Below are positions 58,954 to 64,000 of a stretch of DNA of 64,000 nt, piece after piece. Position 1 is the first letter of the stretch. The number at the start of each line of letters is the position of its first letter. This DNA comes from Argopecten irradians (lineage: Eukaryota > Mollusca > Bivalvia > Pectinida > Pectinidae): positions 35,978,909-36,042,908 of the forward strand of contig NC_091147.1 in NCBI RefSeq assembly GCF_041381155.1. Direction: 5' to 3'. The notes under the pieces were generated by a model, which saw nothing but the letters and a program-made list of their open reading frames with translations, had not been told where the DNA came from and searched no databases. Made by a program: the position numbers and the translations under genes.

Positions 58954-61890
58954 TACATGTAGTTATATATATTAATTATGGACCTTTCTTGAGGTCAATA
59001 TAATGTTATATTGCCCGAGTAGAATAAATTGGGCGTAGCCCGAGGTCATTATTTGAAATCCTACAAAGGGCAATATAACACCACATGGACTGAAACAAGG
59101 GTCCTTATTTTTAAATCAGATATGACGATTATTTTAAATGTTTGCCTCGTACTAAGTAATATAGAAATTCATGCAATGTCTCGACTACATCTTCCAGGAG
59201 AACTTGACGTCGGGCTATTGTGATGTCATAATCGCAAAATTGATGCATATATGTAGGAGTGACGTCACAATAGGAATATCGACTAGGGTGTGATGTCACA
59301 ATATGGGATATTGACTTGCTGTTTCTAAAAATGGAAACATCGATTCAATATGCCTTCTAAAAATGGAAACATCAAGTTGATATGCTAAATATCGCTCTCC
59401 ATATGACAGTGTATCAGCCAATGAGAGTGATGGAAAATCGGAGCATATCTAATATATATATATATATATATAACTGGTGATAAGGTAAAATATATACCGT
59501 ATTTTTATCTGGGGAAAAGCCACAGCCTACTATAGTATGTATAATCATTACATATTGTTGTTGACCTCAAACTCAAGGTCATTATATCATAATCAACCAT
59601 ATACTGATATAGCATCAGTAGAATTATTTTTAGACACCATATCAGTCAACTACCATTAATCCGCCAAACCTGTCTATAATCATTAGGCTTTAGAATTTTT
59701 TTTTTTTTGCCTAATCATATCAGGCATTTTTATTAAACTTTTTTTTTAAAGCCTAATAAATAATAATATAGGCAGGTTAAGCTGACTAAAATACCAGGAA
59801 TGGAGGGCTATATATATTAATTACATATATAGAATGTCAGTCTCCTTAACATATGTTCAAGGCCCCTTCAAATTCACAGCCATCATAATCTGTATATATA
59901 TATATATACATATACAATGTAGTATTAAAGGTTAGGATATGTTTTCTCGTAACTAACAGGTTATTGTCCGTCAACATTGTAAGAGTATACTAATCCATCT
60001 GCTCATGACATTGCAAACAAAAATCTTTACTTTACCTGGATATACCAGTAGTGTGTATCTCATACCTGGATGTGTACATGCTATGTGCCAGTCTATTAAT
60101 ATACTATACACATAATGTACAAGCCTTTTAAGCCTTTTAAATCCTCCCAACACTGGGCTATTTACGAGGTGTACCATGTATGAATTATATTTTAACAACC
60201 TTGTCATAATGTACACAATTGGATGCATGTTGAATTATATTTCCCATGATCATTTCACTCACGATCGTAAATTTTTTAATTGCTAAATCTTCACTTTTTC
60301 ATTTCACTTGGGAGTTTTTATATTGTTAAATATTCAAATTTTATTCCACTGGAGAATTTTAAATTGTTAAACCTATCAATGCATCATAAATGGTAAATTA
60401 AAAATACCCACAGGTACATAAATGATGTACATTTGTATCAATATCATACACATATATTTGACTTGTTCAACATCCCAGTCCCTATTATTAAGCTCCCTCA
60501 CTCCTATTATCCGAAACTATGTATTTATGTATTCAATTTCTTTATTTTTTTTATTTGGCAAATTAATTTGTGGTTGATATTATAAATAACTTTGTGACAA
60601 TAATTTTGTGAGAGTTCTAAAATTGCTGGTTACTGGTTTTTGATTTCATACGACATTCAAACTTAACAGATCGCAGAACATGTGCTGAATTATAACCCCA
60701 AGCAATTCAAACCACACCTACCATTTTGAAATATATAAATGACACATATTTCGGGACCATTATCATGTAAACAACACACTTTTAGTAATTTTATTAACTG
60801 CATACACTCAATTCATGAACGTACACAACCCACGCATCTTGACATGTCAACTACGTATATGGTATTGTACATATATACGTACATCCATGCCAGGTTGAGA
60901 TAAAATAAAACATACATTTTTACATTATACAATTATTTTTTTGGTATTAAATCATATGTGTTGTATCAAAGATCTCTAATCTATTAATTATATATATACA
61001 TATTCTTCTTTTTTAATTCATTCTACGTACAGGCATGAAATGATATTACATAAAAAATCTATGTGTATGCACATAATTTTATGTTTTATTTTATATTATT
61101 TAAAAATTCTTATCAATTTTTCTACAAGAAGTGCCTTGGTTTTATTTTGTAAAAACTAAATGTTCTAGATAATGTTTCTATAAATTTCAAGCAGATGTAT
61201 ATATATGTTCTTCCACAATACAGCTATATGTAGTTAACTGAGAGTGAATTAATGACTGTCATGGCCTGGGTGTATATACGGTATTTCAACCAGGGTGTAT
61301 AAGCATATATATACCTTACACAGAAAGTGATCTCGATCAATAAGTCTTATAATCAAGAGATTCTACCAACTAAGCTTTTATTTACGATCAGGATTAAATG
61401 TCTACCATGCATATGACAAATTGTTAAACATTATTTAGTTTTAGAATTACTCGCCTATTAATCTTACTTCACTTCATTCCCTAACCACCACCTGTATTGC
61501 TAGTGCAATGTACATGTACATACATTATATTTGGCATAAAGAAAAATTCCATGTATGGTATACAGCAGTAGAAGTGAATCTAAATTACCATTATATATAC
61601 GATATACTGGTAATCATTAGTCAGTCACTGTCTTGATCATAACCACTGAGGGTTGGAGCTGTATTTTGGGAATTCGAAGGGGAGATAATTTTAGGAATAT
61701 TGGGATAGAACTTTTAACTGATAGGGTGTAGGAAAGGTTTACTATATATAATTAATCAGAAATTGTACGTACATTTCTGTAGGTGCTCAAACAGGCGATT
61801 GACTATGCCAACAGACAATTTCATGCAATAGTAACAACATATAAGTCATGATATTTTAATGGGACTAATTCACATACCATGTGTACGTGT

Positions 61891-61948
61891 ATACCTGACA
61901 ACGTTTGTGCGGGACAGGACTGGTATCTGCACAAACGTTATCAGGTAT
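61891..61948. other. 20-bp inverted repeat with 18-bp loop
   Basis: ATACCTGACAACGTTTGTGC at 61891-61910 faces GCACAAACGTTATCAGGTAT at 61929-61948, with one mismatch. Function unknown; probably a small transposon relic. Confidence 0.6.
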
Positions 61949-62316
61949 CATGTGGTACGCGAGTTATTCCAATTGTATACAGATCTAGATCATGTGGTTT
62001 TGTTAATACATTACATATTTACAACATGCATATGTCCTGATCATAAATTAATTTGTATGTAAATTATTCATGACTTCTCAATATTGTTTGATTTATTTTT
62101 GTGTGATTATTGAAATAAATATTGACACGGGGGATATGGTACTTTGGTTAAGTTGTTCTAATATTAATAAGTGCTACATTATTACCACACTATGAGTATA
62201 TAACCACAGCTGACAGCTGGGTCTATTTATAATGATGGGCCTGAATACACCCTACATAATTAGGAGGGGGACGGTGTACATACATATAGTGTTAAATACA
62301 ATCTCTGTCACCACAT

Positions 62317-62431
62317 GAGTTTGACGTTCTGTCAATAAAAGTACCCCTATGTACTATATAAAAACACTAGTATATAGGGATATTTTTATGTATTTATAAT
62401 ATATATTTATTATTGACAGAACGTCAAACTC
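62317..62431. other. Perfect 22-bp inverted repeat, 71 bp apart
   Basis: The stretch starting GAGTTTGACGTTCTGTCAAT (62317) is the exact reverse complement of the one ending GAACGTCAAACTC (62431). Compatible with a ~115-bp MITE. Confidence 0.65.
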
Positions 62432-62470
62432 CTGTGCTGTCACTAAGCTTAAGCTGATGTAGCATGCTTC

Positions 62471-62545
62471 TATCGCTCAGTCAGTATAGCCGTATTTTTT
62501 TACACCAGCGACCTGGGTTTGATTCCTCGTCGGGCACTCGACAGG
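62471..62545 (+). other. tRNA-like segment (possible SINE head of another family)
   Basis: CGCTCAGTCAGTATAGC resembles an A box and GGGTTTGATTCCTCG a B box, at tRNA-like spacing. I could not fold a complete cloverleaf with a credible acceptor stem, so this is more likely a SINE head or a tRNA relic than a working tRNA gene. Confidence 0.4.
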
Positions 62546-63123
62546 TAACGATATCATGTGCATTTTCACCCTTGCTTCTACACGTTGTCGCCTATGTTAA
62601 TTGGCATTTTAAAAACATATAACGTTAATATGTTATACTGACATTAGACCAGTAAGCTACACCTACATACAATTATATACTTAGACCTACATATAGTACT
62701 GTATATAATGATTAGCTAATATGTGTAGGCTATATCATATATAGGCCTAACATTGTTATATACACAGATACAGGCCTATAGTATTGGTGCCCCATTTGGA
62801 TTATTTTTACTGACACGTAAAAACTTTCGCGTATATAGCATGTCCCTGTTGGCAGTCTATAGTCTAAGGTCTCGTGATCAAACTGACCATGAATCAGACA
62901 GCCAATGCAGAAGTGGTCGAAATAGGTCAGAAATGACCGATCGATGATTTTTTTAACCCCAACGTGATCGATTAGGCCCACACTGCTGTGGAATGCGTGT
63001 GTGGTTTCAATTCAATCATCGTCTTGGCGCATAATCTCAATAGCTGACACTGTGTGTCAAGTTCATAAAATAGCTATATTCAACACCTTACTTAGGCTAA
63101 GACCGTTACTAAGTTATACTTAC

Positions 63124-63250
63124 CTTTTCAACTAAAAACAGTGACAACGCCCGAAACTTCCCAGACCAGTTGCTGATGTTTTGAAGTGTTGAACTGAAAT
63201 AGTTTACGACGCCTGCTAGAGTAACGTTGTTGTTAGCTGTAACGCATCAC
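63124..63250 (-). other. Probable non-coding first exon and promoter region of the scramblase gene
   Basis: The ATG-containing scramblase exon begins after a CACAG acceptor at 56706 with 20 nt of untranslated sequence, so an upstream exon is required. The best candidate is the stretch ending AAAAG|GTAAGT at 63124. It is less AT-rich than its surroundings and has no long ORF. The 5' limit is a guess. If correct, intron 1 is about 6.4 kb. No TATA box was recognised. Confidence 0.45.
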
Positions 63251-63567
63251 GTCGAGGTTATTCAGGTGTGAAAGTGTAGGATTATTGGCTGTTCCGTGCA
63301 CCTCCCCACACTTCTTGATCAGAGTTACTTCCCATCTTCTATGAAAAATCAGACGATGGGACTAACAAACTTTTTTTTTTACATTTGGTAACTTTGGATC
63401 AGGAAACACCTTAAAAGTTGCTAAAACCTTTCTCTTTTCTTTAGCAAAAATGCGTTTCTAGCAGAACGCTTCTTACAAGGACAAAGCCATTTTTTGTCCT
63501 GTAAAAATATGAGCGATTACTACAATTTAGCGCATCTAGGGCAAAATTTGCAAAATGTTTTTCATTG

Positions 63568-64000
63568 CTTAAAGTTGTATAGTCTATCACTTTTGCTCTT
63601 TTAGTCATAGTGAAAACTGTTTAAGTGTTATACACATTTTTCCCCGTCTGTCCGAGGTTTAAACTTTCTACTTTTACCACTTTTTATAAAGTTGCAGCAC
63701 TGGAAGCATTTTTAATTATAGAAGTAAAAAATCTTTTTAACGTGTACACGTCAAAAATAAACTCGAAAGATGCCGAATCATTCCGAACTCTTCCGAACAT
63801 GGTCGCGACAATCTCGAAGTAACACGACAGTTGTGAAACCAAATGTCAACATTTTTTTTCATAAACAAAACATGCGGTCGACCTCAGCAGACTGGATCTA
63901 CAAAGAAAATAATGCTTGCACATTACAATATTTGATACACACAATATTGAATTACGGCAATGTGTGAATTAGATGTTTCAAATACTCGCTCTGTGGACAT
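63568..64000 (+). repeat. Dispersed ~400-bp repeat, copy at the right end
   Basis: Direct copy of the repeat at 1704-2111, with an extra insertion near 63900. It runs off the window, so its 3' limit is unknown. Confidence 0.8.

Larger units (their letters stand above)
56707..63123 (-). other. Putative intron 1 of the scramblase gene
   Basis: About 6.4 kb with no coding exon that I recognise. It contains a G-rich tract (58095-58130), a perfect 63-bp tandem duplication, (TA)n runs, a repeat with TTGGGCGTAGCCCGAGG near 59027-59100, two hairpins and a tRNA-like segment near 62.5 kb. A fragment at 57597-57690 resembles 44770-44850. Confidence 0.4.

Overview
This is an AT-rich, intron-rich and heavily repeat-laden piece of an animal nuclear genome. 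Split sulfatase and scramblase genes with GT/AG introns, a tRNA-derived SINE with its tail, many short foldback DNA elements and a jockey/CR1-type LINE all point to a lophotrochozoan, most likely a bivalve mollusc. That assignment is inference; no species marker is visible. No prokaryotic operon, CRISPR array or canonical tRNA/rRNA gene is present.

Left part (1-40 kb): a head-to-tail array of arylsulfatase-B-like genes, all on the minus strand. Three copies can be assembled completely by eye (64-8365, 11018-18658, 23035-31326). Each has 14 coding exons with the same phases and each predicts 485 residues with every catalytic residue expected of the family. A fourth copy (about 37.5-39.9 kb) is a relic: a piece of exon 1 and a piece of exon 2, separated by a GC-rich DNA-transposon end and a 5'-truncated LINE. 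Sequence upstream of copy 3 is also recognisable upstream of the relic, so the relic was once a full member of the array. Exons 2 and 9 group the copies differently from the rest of the gene, which suggests exon-sized gene conversion.

Middle (40-49 kb): no gene that I can support. It holds degenerate duplicated blocks, MITE copies, a SINE and several copies of a 90-bp palindromic element.

Right part (49-63 kb): one phospholipid scramblase gene on the minus strand. It has nine exons including the coding ones (49043-56706) and a likely non-coding first exon near 63.1-63.25 kb, giving a 6.4-kb first intron. Its seventh exon carries one extra base in an A/T run, which puts a stop just before the C-terminal membrane segment; this is either a sequencing error or a real lesion. 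A likely solo LTR nested in a DNA transposon lies in intron 4.

How the genes work together: the arylsulfatases should be secreted or lysosomal enzymes removing sulfate from glycans; the scramblase is a membrane lipid-translocation/regulatory protein. I see no functional link between them. The window's main interest is evolutionary: recent gene amplification, mosaic exons, pseudogenisation by transposons, and a rich set of small mobile elements.
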